Shown here: one piece after another, positions 29,347 to 38,299 of the stretch | How the letters are laid out: the number at the start of each line of letters is the position of its first letter | How positions within the stretch are numbered: the stretch's first letter is position 1 | From: Salinarimonas rosea DSM 21201 | Lineage (GTDB): Bacteria; Pseudomonadota; Alphaproteobacteria; Rhizobiales; Beijerinckiaceae | Direction: 5' to 3' | Length of the DNA stretch: 64,000 bases | NCBI RefSeq assembly: GCF_000429045.1 | Contig: NZ_AUBC01000005.1 | Location: 220,732 to 284,731 of the forward strand | Made by a program: the position numbers and the translations under genes | Notes under the pieces: model-generated | What the model saw: the letters and a program-made list of their open reading frames with translations, nothing else | Databases searched by the model: none | What the model was told of the DNA's origin: nothing

Positions 29347-31689
29347 CTACTCAGGTCGCCACTGCAAGGCTCCGCATCGGCACTCAACCTTGCCGCCCTT
29401 AGCTTCGTAGTCGCCCAATGGCATTCTGCAACTTTCGCACGTGAAGGCGCTGATTACGGCCTCACAACCTTCGATGAGTTCTTCCGCCTCTGTAGTGCTG
29501 CCGCTGAATGTGTGAGTTCCACGGTTGCCCCATAAGGCAAGCTGCGGCTTCGTCTTCTTGATCGCCGAGAGTGCCTCCGCATTCTGAACGTAGACCTCGC
29601 CAGACTTCTTCTTGAACGATCTCGTCGCAGCCCGCTCCAGCGCCACAAGAAACTGGCCGGCGGTGCGATGATCGTTCTCATCGCCCCTGAGGTGAGGCAG
29701 AAGAAGCCCGATCCGCTCCGCGATCTCGCTCAGCGCAACGTCCATGATACGCCGGATGTTGCCGAGCGCCTCCTCGGGCTCTGTCTTAGCACGAGCCTTG
29801 GCTGACGCGATATCCATTCCATGGTCAGCAAAGGCTATCCCAACAGCTGGCGTTGCGTATGGACGAAGGCGATGAAAGCTCCAATCTTTAGGGGTGAGTA
29901 ATCGCTGCAACTCAAAATACCACTCCCTGTCGTGTGTGAACAGGATGATCTGGCGCGCTGAGAAGTATGTCTGTAGCAAAATGCCTACACGCGAACGATG
30001 TTCGCGATCGAAGCTGATCACGACATCATCCAGTACGATAGGCCTGTCCTCATCGCCCGCCTTGCTGGCCATAGCGAGGAAGATGCACAGCCCAAGTGCG
30101 TTTCGCTGTCCTTCGGATAGCGTCAGTCGAGGACTGTCCTGCTCTCTCCCGTGAAAACGTAGAGCGACCTCGACAGCTTTCTCGTTATCACCCGGCACTA
30201 CCAGCCGAACATCTGTAATTTTATCATTGGGCTGCAAAAATTTCCAGTACCGCTGTATATCCGCAGATATGCTCCGAAATATTTCACGTGCGCGAGTTGC
30301 GATTTCTTCCCGGACCCCTGTCTCCAATCTCTTGATGAGACTAATCAATGCGTCTGCTCGGTCGATTGCTGCTCGCTGTACGGTCGCATTGAGTGAATCG
30401 AGCAAAACTCGCGCCTGATTCTGTTCCTCTATGAGTGTGTGGACATTTGGAGGAAGAGTTGCGGCGTCTTCTGCCGCTTTGGCTACCAACGGGGCAACCT
30501 TCGCATTAAGTTCAAATAGATCACCGGCGCGGCACGCCCTTCGTAGCTCAGATACAGACAGCTCCAGCAGATAGTCTACACCCTCTTTGCTTGCTGTAGG
30601 CAAAGCTTCTCGCCACGGGGTTAAATCCTCATTCGCGGCGATGCTTCGAAGCCGAGAAAGCTCCTCGCACATCTCCTCGATGGCGCTCTTCTGATCATCG
30701 TACAGCTTCCGTGCCTCGGAAAGCCGCTCGCGCTCACCCAACACGTGGATTCGGAAGTCTTCGATCTCAATCTGCTGACCACACGCTGGGCAAGGGAGCG
30801 GGCCTTCGACTCCGCTATCAATAGCGATGAAGCTGCCAGCCGCGTTGAGAACTGCGAGGCGCTCCTCAATGAATGGTTCAGCAATGTCGGCGATTCTTGC
30901 TGTCGCCTCAGTGACTTTTCGGAGCCGAACCGGGAGATCGCTTGAGCCTATCTCCCCGATAGCTGCTGCCCGTCGTTGATCGGCATTAAGAGACGATATC
31001 TTACCATCTACGGCCAATAAAACATTGGCGGCCGTCTTCTTTTCCGACTCGATGGGCTGGTCCGGTGCGTAAGCCAGTCGAAGCTGCTCCAACCGCTCAA
31101 GGAGCTGCTCGTCGTTCTTGTTGGCGAAAACTTACCTCCGCCGATCATCCGCGGATGCTAGCTTAGCGCGAAGGCCTGATAAATCGCCTTTCCGCTCGAT
31201 AGCTTTCGCCAGCCTGTGGAGATTATCCGCACTGGCTTCTAGCTCAGACAACCCTAAGAGGGGAAGTATAGCGCTGTATTTTTCACCTTTGGTCGATTTA
31301 ATGAAATTTGCGAGCTCTTCTTGTCGAAGAACTGTCCGCCTATAATCCCATTGTTCAACGGCAGTTGCTCCTGTGTCGCGCAGCGTCGGGGCACTTGAGT
31401 GCCAAATAGCGGCATTTGATGAGCCGTCGACTAGAGTTATCTCAACCCGGCTTCGTTTATCAGCGGGCCGGAAAGCATTGATGATGCCCCTCTCTTGATG
31501 TCGACCCGAATACTCATGACTTAGATGCCCAATTCGCCCAGCGTTAAGAAGAACCTCGATGGCATCTACAAACGAGCTCTTTCCCGCGCCGTTAACACCA
31601 TAGACAACGCCGGACCTGCCACTAAGCTGAAGGTCCGCACTTTCCGCCGCTCCACGAAACCACTGCAAGCTGACAGACTGAAATCTCAT
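29347..31689 (-). pseudogene. SMC/Rad50-like ABC ATPase, interrupted by one in-frame stop
   Basis: A single frame of 780 codons broken only by TAA at codon 186 (31134-31132). Walker A is at 31-38 (GVNGAGKS), a Rad50-type zinc hook CPAC at 300-303 between coiled coils, the ABC signature LSEGQ at 524-528, Walker B VLDD with D554/D555, and a HDRE switch shortly after. The C-terminus adds a helical domain and a zinc ribbon (CESC..CRC). This is the layout of conflict-system ATPases related to Rad50, RloC and ABC-3C. GC content is far lower than in flanking genes, indicating transfer. After the stop the next candidate start is a weak TTG at 31092, 36 nt beyond an internal GGAGG. Nonsense mutation, recoding or sequencing error are all possible. 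Confidence 0.75.
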
Positions 31690-31916
31690 AATTTACCTCG
31701 ATTTAACAAAATAAGCCTTTCAGAAATAGTATCTAACTCAGATTGCTTGCACGGAAACTTGAGTTTATCAGCAAGAAATCTTTGAATTTCGTCAATCAAT
31801 TCAGGTGGAAAACTGTGGATATTGCCGTTCTTCGCGTTCATTGCAGCGGTGAGCCTCGCCTGTATCCAAGCGTCTCGATCGGTCAAGGAAACCTCCCCGC
31901 CCACGAAATCTTCCAC
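31686..31916 (-). CDS. Small partner protein of the SMC-like ATPase
   Basis: 76 residues from GTG at 31916; an in-frame stop closely upstream leaves no longer start. Its stop overlaps the ATPase ATG by 4 bp, so the two are translationally coupled. The sequence is predominantly helical (DRDAWIQARLTAAMN, PPELIDEIQRFLADKL, ELDTISERLILLNRG). I do not recognise the family. By position it could be the middle or adaptor component of a two-gene ATPase system. Confidence 0.6.
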   Translation of the reverse strand: MEDFVGGEVSLTDRDAWIQARLTAAMNAKNGNIHSFPPELIDEIQRFLADKLKFPCKQSELDTISERLILLNRGKL

Positions 31917-31932
31917 CCAACCACCCTAGGGC

Positions 31933-31961
31933 AGCATATATAGGGAGGACAATCATCTCAA
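31933..31961 (-). promoter_or_regulatory. Promoter of the SMC-like operon
   Basis: Minus strand -35 TTGAGA (31961-31956) and -10 TATGCT (31938-31933) with a 17-bp spacer; TATATG at 15-bp spacing is an alternative. The predicted start is within about 15 nt of the GTG, so the leader is very short. The region is AT-rich like the genes it serves. Confidence 0.45.
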
Positions 31962-32033
31962 TAGGAGATCGTCATTTTTCTTGGGGGGCGGGCAACGCAT
32001 CTCGCCGAAGCCATTGGCCGCAGAAGACCCCCC

Positions 32034-33620
32034 TCACTCCCACTCGATCGTCCCCGGCGGCTTGCTCGTCACATCATACACAACCCGGTTGATTCCCTTC
32101 ACCTCGTTGATGATCCGCGTCGCCACCCGCCCGATGAAGGCCATGTCGAACGGGTAGAAGTCCGCCGTCATGCCGTCCACCGAGGTCACGGCGCGAAGGG
32201 CGCAGACGTATTCGTAGGTGCGGTAGTCGCCCATCACGCCCACCGTGCGCACGGGGAGCAGCACGGCGAAGGCCTGCCAGATGTCGTCGTAGAGGCCGGC
32301 GCGGCGGATCTCCTCGAGGTAGATCGTGTCGGCCCGGCGCAGGATGTCGAGCTTCTCGGGCGTGATCTCGCCGGGGCAGCGGATGGCGAGGCCGGGGCCC
32401 GGGAAGGGGTGGCGGCCGACGAAGCCCTCGGGCAGGCCGAGCTCGCGGCCGAGCAGGCGCACCTCGTCCTTGAACAGCTCACGCAGGGGCTCGACGAGCT
32501 TCATGTTCATGCGCTCGGGCAGCCCGCCCACGTTGTGGTGGCTCTTGATCGTGACGGAGGGGCCGCCGGTGAAGCTGACGCTCTCGATCACGTCCGGGTA
32601 GAGCGTGCCCTGGGCCAGGAACGCGGCGCCGCCGACCTTCTTGGCCTCGGCCTCGAACACGTCGATGAACAGGCGGCCGATGGTCTTGCGCTTGGTCTCG
32701 GGATCGCTCACGCCCTCCAGCGCGCCGAGGAAGGTGGCTTGAGCTTCCACGTGCACGAGCGGGATGTTGTAGGCGTAGCGGAACAGGCTCACCACCTCCG
32801 CCGCCTCGCCGGCGCGCATCAGGCCGTGGTCGACGAAGACGCAGGTGAGCTGGTCGCCGATCGCCTCGTGGATCAGCACCGCCGCCACCGCCGAATCGAC
32901 GCCGCCGGAGAGGCCGCAGATCACCCGCTCGGAGCCGACCTGCGCACGGATGCGGGCGATCGCCTCGTCCTTGAAGGCGGCCATGGTCCAGTCGCCGGTG
33001 CAGCCGGCGATGCTGCGCACGAAGTTGCGCAGGAGCCGCCCGCCATGCGGGGTGTGCACCACTTCCGGGTGGAACTGCACCGCGTAGAAGCGCCGCGCCT
33101 CGTCGGCGACGACGGCGAAGGGCGCGTTGTCGGAGACGCCGATGATGGAGAAGCCGTCCGGCAGCTTCGTCACCCGGTCGCCGTGGCTCATCCACACCGG
33201 GTAGCGCTGGCCGACCTCCCAGACGCCCTCGAACAGCGGGCTGGGCTCCAGCACCTCGACCTCGGCGCGGCCGAACTCGCGGTGGTGGCCGCCCTCCACC
33301 GCGCCGCCGAGCTGCGCCGCCATCGTGTGCTCGCCGTAGCAGATGCCGAGCACCGGCACGCCGGCCTCGAAGATCTCCTGCGGCGCGCGCGGCGAGACGT
33401 CCTCGGTGACGGAGGCCGGCCCCCCCGAGAGGATGACCGCCTTCGGCTTCATGGTGCGGAAGGCCTCGGCCGCGGACTGGAACGGCACGATCTCGGAATA
33501 GACCCCCTGCTCGCGCACCCGCCGGGCGATGAGCTGCGTCACCTGCGAGCCGAAGTCGACGATGAGGATCTTGTCGTGGCTCGATGAGCCGGCGGTCTCG
33601 GTGATCGGGGCATCGGTCAT
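32034..33620 (-). CDS. guaA: GMP synthase (glutamine-hydrolysing)
   Basis: 528 residues. The class I glutamine amidotransferase domain has the catalytic cysteine C94 (LGICYGE) and the later HPE ([11 protein letters not shown]). The ATP pyrophosphatase domain carries the P-loop [12 protein letters not shown], followed by the C-terminal dimerisation domain ending in the family-typical [10 protein letters not shown]. It converts XMP to GMP. It is a core gene forming the right boundary of the low-GC accessory segment. Confidence 0.96.
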   Translation of the reverse strand: MTDAPITETAGSSSHDKILIVDFGSQVTQLIARRVREQGVYSEIVPFQSAAEAFRTMKPKAVILSGGPASVTEDVSPRAPQEIFEAGVPVLGICYGEHTMAAQLGGAVEGGHHREFGRAEVEVLEPSPLFEGVWEVGQRYPVWMSHGDRVTKLPDGFSIIGVSDNAPFAVVADEARRFYAVQFHPEVVHTPHGGRLLRNFVRSIAGCTGDWTMAAFKDEAIARIRAQVGSERVICGLSGGVDSAVAAVLIHEAIGDQLTCVFVDHGLMRAGEAAEVVSLFRYAYNIPLVHVEAQATFLGALEGVSDPETKRKTIGRLFIDVFEAEAKKVGGAAFLAQGTLYPDVIESVSFTGGPSVTIKSHHNVGGLPERMNMKLVEPLRELFKDEVRLLGRELGLPEGFVGRHPFPGPGLAIRCPGEITPEKLDILRRADTIYLEEIRRAGLYDDIWQAFAVLLPVRTVGVMGDYRTYEYVCALRAVTSVDGMTADFYPFDMAFIGRVATRIINEVKGINRVVYDVTSKPPGTIEWE

Positions 33621-33722
33621 GGAAGGAGTCCGTTTCTCGCGCGGGCAAGGCCGTCACTTAAGCCGGGACGCCGCCGCGCGCAATCGCTCCCGCCGAGGCC
33701 AGTCCCCGCGCTCACCCCGCGC

Positions 33723-35039
33723 TCACCCCGCGCGTGCGAGGGCCGCGACGTAGAACCCGTCCACGCCCGTGCGCAGCGGCGACATCTGCAGCCCGTGCCG
33801 GGTCTCGCGCACCCGCGGCGCGAGCTCCGCGAGGCCCGCGGCCGCGAGCATCTCGCCCGCGGGAACCGGCGCGAAGCCGTCGTGCCGCTCGAGGAAGGCG
33901 TCGAGCGCGCCGTCGTTCTCCGCCGGCAGGACGGAGCAGGTGACGTAGACGATGCGCCCGCCGGGGGCGACGAGACGCGCCGCGCGGTCGAGCACCGCGT
34001 CCTGCTCGCCCCGGCGCTGGGCGAGCGAGCCCGGCCGCAGGCGCCACTTGGCGTCGGGGTTGCGCCGCCAGGTTCCGGTCCCGGTGCAGGGCGCGTCGAC
34101 GAGGACGAGATCGGCGCGCCCGTCGAGATCCTCGACGGCGTCGGCCTTGCCGCGGGGGCTGCGGATCTGGACGTTGCGCACGCCCGCCCGCGCCAGCCGA
34201 TCGTGGATCGGCGCGAGGCGCCGCGTGTCGGCATCGGTGGCGTAGATCTGGCCGGAATTGTCCATCAGCGCCGCGAGCGCCAGCGTCTTGCCGCCGGCGC
34301 CGGCGCACAGGTCGACGACCTGCGCCTTCGCCGCCGGCCGCGCGAGGAGCGCGGCGAGCTGGGAGCCCTCGTCCTGGATCTCGATCCAGCCCTTGATGAA
34401 TTCGGGCTCGCTCTGCAGCGCCGGCCCGCGCCCGTCCTCACCGAGCGCGATGCGCAGGCCGTGCGGCGCGTGCGGCGTCTCGATGGGGGCGAGGAAGGCG
34501 AGCGCGTTCTGCGCCTCCTCGCGGGAGACGAGGAGCGTGTTGACGCGGATGTCGAGGGGCGCGCGCTCGGCGAGCGCCCGCGCCTCGGCGACGACGTCGT
34601 CGCCGAAGATCGCGGCGAGCTCGTCGTGAATCCAGGCGGGGTAGTCGCCCTGGACGTGCGGCGGCGCGGCCGAGAGATCGGGCCCGGCGAGGCGGGCGCG
34701 CTCGTCCTCGGCGAGCGGCGCCGGCGCGAAGCGCGAGCCGTCGCACAGGGCGGCGATCTGGTCGGCGCTCATCCCGCGCTGGAGGGCGAGCATGCCGAGC
34801 ACGAGGGCGCGCCCGCTCGGCCTCTCCTCGTCCGCGCCCATCACCCAGGCGGCGGAGGCGCGCCGGCGCAGCGCGTCGTAGACGATCGTGGCGATGCCCG
34901 CGCGGTCCTTCGATCCGGCGAAGCGGTGCGAGAGGCCCCAGTCCTTGAGGGCGTCGGCGGCGGGGCGGCGGCGGGCGACGAGGTCGTCGAGGACCTCGAT
35001 GGCGCCGGAGAGGCGGGCTTGCGGTGTCATCGCCCGCAT
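33723..35039 (-). CDS. RsmB/NOP-family RNA cytosine-C5 methyltransferase
   Basis: 438 residues. A partial NusB-like helical N-terminus (LSGAIEVLDDLVARR) precedes the Rossmann methyltransferase domain. Motif I is VVDLCAGAGGKTLALA; motif IV is VDAPCTGTGTWRRNPD and motif VI VTCSVLP, giving the two cysteines of m5C enzymes. It likely methylates 16S rRNA. The start may be either ATG at 35039 or 35030. Confidence 0.9.
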   Translation of the reverse strand: MRAMTPQARLSGAIEVLDDLVARRRPAADALKDWGLSHRFAGSKDRAGIATIVYDALRRRASAAWVMGADEERPSGRALVLGMLALQRGMSADQIAALCDGSRFAPAPLAEDERARLAGPDLSAAPPHVQGDYPAWIHDELAAIFGDDVVAEARALAERAPLDIRVNTLLVSREEAQNALAFLAPIETPHAPHGLRIALGEDGRGPALQSEPEFIKGWIEIQDEGSQLAALLARPAAKAQVVDLCAGAGGKTLALAALMDNSGQIYATDADTRRLAPIHDRLARAGVRNVQIRSPRGKADAVEDLDGRADLVLVDAPCTGTGTWRRNPDAKWRLRPGSLAQRRGEQDAVLDRAARLVAPGGRIVYVTCSVLPAENDGALDAFLERHDGFAPVPAGEMLAAAGLAELAPRVRETRHGLQMSPLRTGVDGFYVAALARAG

Positions 35040-35084
35040 GTGGCAGGTTCGCCCCCGCGCCGCAAGCGCGACGACGACGCGGGA

Positions 35085-35510
35085 TCAGCAGGTCGTCCAG
35101 CCGATCCGGTTCGGCCCCATGGCGGTCTCGCGCGTGGTCTCGCCGGTGCGCACGATCGTGAGCTCCGAGGAGAGCCGCGCGCCGGTTTCGGGATCGTGCT
35201 CGAAATAGACGAGCGCGCCCATGGAGCGGAAGATCCGCGCCTCCACCCAGGGCCGCTCGCCGCCGACCCGCGGGCCGCTCTGCCGCATCAGGATGCGGGC
35301 GTCCTCGAAGCGCACGGTCTCGCGCAGGCTCGCCGGATCGCGGGCGAGGCACCACTCGCCCTCCAGGAAGGCGATCTCCTCGCGCTCGACCGCGCAGTGG
35401 CGCATGGCCGAGTCGCACTCGTCGGCGTACTGGCGCAGCTGGAATGCGAGGTAGGTCCCGAAGGCACCGAGCCCGAGGACGATCGCGGCGGCGATGGCGA
35501 GCTTGCGCAT
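35085..35510 (-). CDS. Membrane-anchored or exported protein of unknown function
   Basis: 141 residues beginning with an uncleaved signal anchor or signal peptide (AIAAAIVLGLGAFGTYLAF). The remainder is a compact extracytoplasmic domain with four or five cysteines (DECDSAMRHC, EWCL, WTTC) that could form disulfides. No family is recognised. It starts 4 bp after the stop of the biotin carboxylase gene, so it is probably in the same operon. Confidence 0.65.
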   Translation of the reverse strand: MRKLAIAAAIVLGLGAFGTYLAFQLRQYADECDSAMRHCAVEREEIAFLEGEWCLARDPASLRETVRFEDARILMRQSGPRVGGERPWVEARIFRSMGALVYFEHDPETGARLSSELTIVRTGETTRETAMGPNRIGWTTC

Positions 35511-35514
35511 GGGA

Positions 35515-37485
35515 TCAGCCTTCCTCGGCTTCGATGACGAGGATGCGAGCGCCCTCGGCCACCTGGTCGCCCGGCCCGGCGGCGATCTCGCCGACGCTGC
35601 CGGCGATCGGGGCGGTGAGCGGATGCTCCATCTTCATCGCCTCCACGATCGCGAGGCGCTGGCCCTTCTCGACGCGCTCGCCGGCGGAGACGAAGAGCGC
35701 GACGACCTTGCCGTGCATCGGCGCCTTGACGAGCCCGCCGGCGTCGAGATGCTCGAGATCGACGCTCGCGGGATCGAACAGCGCGACGCGGGTCTGGCGC
35801 CCCTCGCGCAGGACGAGGACGTCGCCCTCGGCCTCCACCAGCGTCGCCTCGGGCTCGCCCAGGGCGAGGGTGGCGCCGGGGATCTCGACGGCCGGCCCGT
35901 CGGCGTCGAAGGTGACGTGCGCGTCGAGCCGCTCGCCGTCCACCAGGAGCGGCAGCGTGGTGCGCCGCTCGCCCAGGAGCTGGAAGCCGTCCTCGGCGAG
36001 CCACGGGGTCGCGCCCTCGCGCAGCGCGGCCCGTGCCGCCTCGCGCGCGGCTGCGAGATCCGAGGCCACGAGGGACAGCGCGCCCGCCGCGACCGAGGCC
36101 GGGTCGCGCTCCTGCGGCACGGCACCGAGCGCCTCCAGGTTGGCGTCGATGAAGCCCGTATCGAACGTCCCCTCCCGGAAGGCGGAAGCATCCACCAGCC
36201 GGGCGAGGAAGGCGGCGTTGGTGCGCGGGCCGGCGACCACCGTCTCGCCGAGCGCGCGCGAGAGCGTGTCGAGCGCCTCGCCGCGGGTCTCGCCGCGGGC
36301 GATGATCTTGGCGATCATCGGGTCGTAGAACGGCGTCACCTGGTCCCCCGCCTCGACGCCGGCGTCGACACGCACGTCGTCGCCCTCGGGCAGCGAGAGT
36401 GCGAACAGCCGGCCGGTGGAGGGCAGGAAGCCGCGCTCGGGGTCCTCGGCGTAGAGCCGCGCCTCGACGGCATGGCCGACGAGCGGCACGTCGACCTGCG
36501 CCAGCGGCAGCGCCTCGCCGGAGGCGATGCGGAACTGCAGCTCGACGAGGTCGAGCCCGGTGATCGCCTCCGTCACCGGATGCTCCACCTGCAGGCGGGT
36601 GTTCATCTCCATGAACCAGAAGCGGTCCGCCCGCAGCCCCTCGCGGCCGTCGGCGATGAACTCGACCGTGCCGGCGCCGACGTAGCCCACGGCGCGGGCC
36701 GCCTCGACGGCGGCGCGGCCCATGGCCTCGCGCACCTCCGGCGTCATGCCCGGTGCCGGCGCCTCCTCGATCACCTTCTGGTGGCGGCGCTGGAGCGAGC
36801 AGTCGCGCTCGTTCAGGTGGATCACGTTGCCGTGAGCGTCGGCGAAGACCTGGATCTCGACGTGGCGCGGCGCGAGCACGTACTTCTCGACGAGGACGCG
36901 CGGGTCGCCGAAGGCTCCTTGCGCCTCGCGCTGCGCGGAGGCGAGCGCGGCGTCGAACTCGGCGGCCTTGTCGACGCGGCGCATGCCCTTGCCGCCGCCG
37001 CCGGCGACCGCCTTGATCAGCACGGGATAGCCGATCTCGTAGGCCTTCTGACGCAGGAAGTCCGGCTCCTGGCGCGAGCCGTGATAGCCCGGCACCACGG
37101 GCACGCCCGCCTTCTGCACCAGCGCCTTGGCCGCGTCCTTGAGCCCCATCGCCTCGATCGCCTCCGCCGGCGGCCCGACGAAGACGATGCCGGCATCCGC
37201 GCAGGCGCGGGCGAAGGCGGCGCGCTCCGACAGGAAGCCGTAGCCGGGATGGATGCAGGCGGCCCCCGCGCTCTTCGCAACCTCGAGGATGGTCTCGATC
37301 TTGAGGTAGCTCTCGGAGGCCGGTGCCGGGCCGATGCGGTGCGCCTCGTCGGCGAGGCGCACGAACAGCGCGTCGCGATCGGCGTCGGAATGGACGGCGA
37401 TGGTGCGCATGCCCAGCCGTCGCGCCGTCCTGATGACGCGAACGGCGATCTCCCCGCGATTGGCGACGAGCACGGATGACAGCAC
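35515..37485 (-). CDS. Acyl-CoA carboxylase alpha subunit (biotin carboxylase + BCCP)
   Basis: 656 residues from GTG with AGGAGG upstream. The biotin carboxylase ATP-grasp domain runs from LVANRGEIAVRVIRTARRLG through AVAGGGGKGMR and FMEMNTRLQVEHPVTEAITG. A linker domain and the C-terminal biotinyl domain follow, with K618 in EAMKMEH. Length and layout fit the alpha subunit of methylcrotonyl- or propionyl-CoA carboxylase. No beta (carboxyltransferase) subunit is adjacent, so the acyl substrate cannot be decided here. Confidence 0.9.
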   Translation of the reverse strand: MLSSVLVANRGEIAVRVIRTARRLGMRTIAVHSDADRDALFVRLADEAHRIGPAPASESYLKIETILEVAKSAGAACIHPGYGFLSERAAFARACADAGIVFVGPPAEAIEAMGLKDAAKALVQKAGVPVVPGYHGSRQEPDFLRQKAYEIGYPVLIKAVAGGGGKGMRRVDKAAEFDAALASAQREAQGAFGDPRVLVEKYVLAPRHVEIQVFADAHGNVIHLNERDCSLQRRHQKVIEEAPAPGMTPEVREAMGRAAVEAARAVGYVGAGTVEFIADGREGLRADRFWFMEMNTRLQVEHPVTEAITGLDLVELQFRIASGEALPLAQVDVPLVGHAVEARLYAEDPERGFLPSTGRLFALSLPEGDDVRVDAGVEAGDQVTPFYDPMIAKIIARGETRGEALDTLSRALGETVVAGPRTNAAFLARLVDASAFREGTFDTGFIDANLEALGAVPQERDPASVAAGALSLVASDLAAAREAARAALREGATPWLAEDGFQLLGERRTTLPLLVDGERLDAHVTFDADGPAVEIPGATLALGEPEATLVEAEGDVLVLREGRQTRVALFDPASVDLEHLDAGGLVKAPMHGKVVALFVSAGERVEKGQRLAIVEAMKMEHPLTAPIAGSVGEIAAGPGDQVAEGARILVIEAEEG

Positions 37486-37591
37486 GGGCGACCTCCTGTC
37501 GTGGATGCCCGTCCTTTGGACTGGAGCCGACGCGGAAGGTCAAGGGGCGTTCGACGCGCGTGCGCTGCGCTGCGGCGTCGTGGGCGGGGTG

Positions 37592-37620
37592 TGGACAGCG
37601 CTACGGATCGCCCGTAGTGT
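37592..37620 (+). promoter_or_regulatory. brnT promoter with operator in the spacer
   Basis: TGGACA (37592-37597), 17-bp spacer, TAGTGT (37615-37620). The inverted repeat CTACGG-N5-CCGTAG (37601-37617) fills the spacer and touches the -10 box, a likely autoregulatory site. The predicted start of transcription falls at about 37627, the first base of the brnT GTG, implying a leaderless mRNA. Confidence 0.5.
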
Positions 37621-37626
37621 CGAGCC

Positions 37627-37911
37627 GTGAGCGCGCCGACGGCCTTCGAGTGGGACGATGCCAAGGCCTCGGCGAACGAGGCGAAGCACGGCGTGTCGTT
37701 CGAGATCGCGATAGAGGTCTTCCGCGACGGTCGGCAACGCGTCGCCGCAGACAAGCGTTTCGACTACGGCGAGGAGCGCTTCACTGCTATCGGCGCCGTC
37801 GGCGGGCTTTGCCTCGCCGTCGTGTTCACGATGCGCGGGGATGTGGCGCGGATCATCTCCGCACGGCGCGCGAACCGGCGCGAGCGCCGGCTCTACGAGG
37901 GAGGGACGTGA
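37627..37911 (+). CDS. brnT: BrnT-family toxin (DUF497)
   Basis: 94 residues. The BrnT signature is complete: FEWDDAKASANEAKHGVSFEIA at the N-terminus, RFDYGEERFTAIG in the middle and the IISARRANRRERRLYEG end with the catalytic arginine/histidine-type surface of a RelE-fold RNase. BrnT cleaves RNA and is neutralised by its cognate antitoxin. Its stop lies 1 bp before the next start, so the pair is one operon. Confidence 0.88.
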   Translation: MSAPTAFEWDDAKASANEAKHGVSFEIAIEVFRDGRQRVAADKRFDYGEERFTAIGAVGGLCLAVVFTMRGDVARIISARRANRRERRLYEGGT

Positions 37912-37912
37912 C

Positions 37913-38290
37913 ATGGCGATCGTGCGGCGCAGCCTCGACGGCACCGCGCCTCGGGACTTCACCCCCGAGCAGCGCGCCCGCCTGGAGGCCATGACCGAGG
38001 CGGAGATCGAGGCGAGCGCGCTCTCGGACCCCGACAATCCTCCGATGACGGACGACATGATCGCGCGCGCCGAGGCGGGGTATGCCGTCCGCCGCACCCG
38101 CGAGCGCCTCGGCCTCACCCAGGAGGCCTTCGCCGCCCGGTACGGGATCTCGCTGGGGCGCGTGCGCGACGTCGAGCAGGGCCGCCACAACCCCGACCCG
38201 GTGCTGGTCTCCTACCTCAAGCTGATCGCCCGCGACCCCGAATGGGTGGCGGAGACGATCGCGGGGCGCACGGTCGACCACGCCGCGTGA
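37913..38290 (+). CDS. XRE-type antitoxin/regulator partner of BrnT
   Basis: 125 residues. The N-terminus (LEAMTEAEIEASALSDPDNPPMT) resembles the BrnA/DUF4415 linker that wraps the toxin. The usual ribbon-helix-helix is replaced by a helix-turn-helix of the XRE class (VRRTRERLGLTQEAFAARYGISLGRVRDVEQGR). It should bind both BrnT and the operator upstream. The domain swap distinguishes this pair from the canonical BrnTA. Confidence 0.82.
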   Translation: MAIVRRSLDGTAPRDFTPEQRARLEAMTEAEIEASALSDPDNPPMTDDMIARAEAGYAVRRTRERLGLTQEAFAARYGISLGRVRDVEQGRHNPDPVLVSYLKLIARDPEWVAETIAGRTVDHAA

Positions 38291-38299
38291 GGCATCGCC

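Noticed and set aside
29347..29900. HEPN RNase domain at the C-terminus of the SMC-like ATPase
   Set aside because: The only candidate motif, NRGTH, does not fit the R-x4-6-H spacing, so no nuclease is claimed.
31092..31134. Frameshift between two halves of the SMC-like ATPase
   Set aside because: The two halves are in the same frame (597 bp apart, a multiple of three); the defect is a stop codon, not a frameshift.
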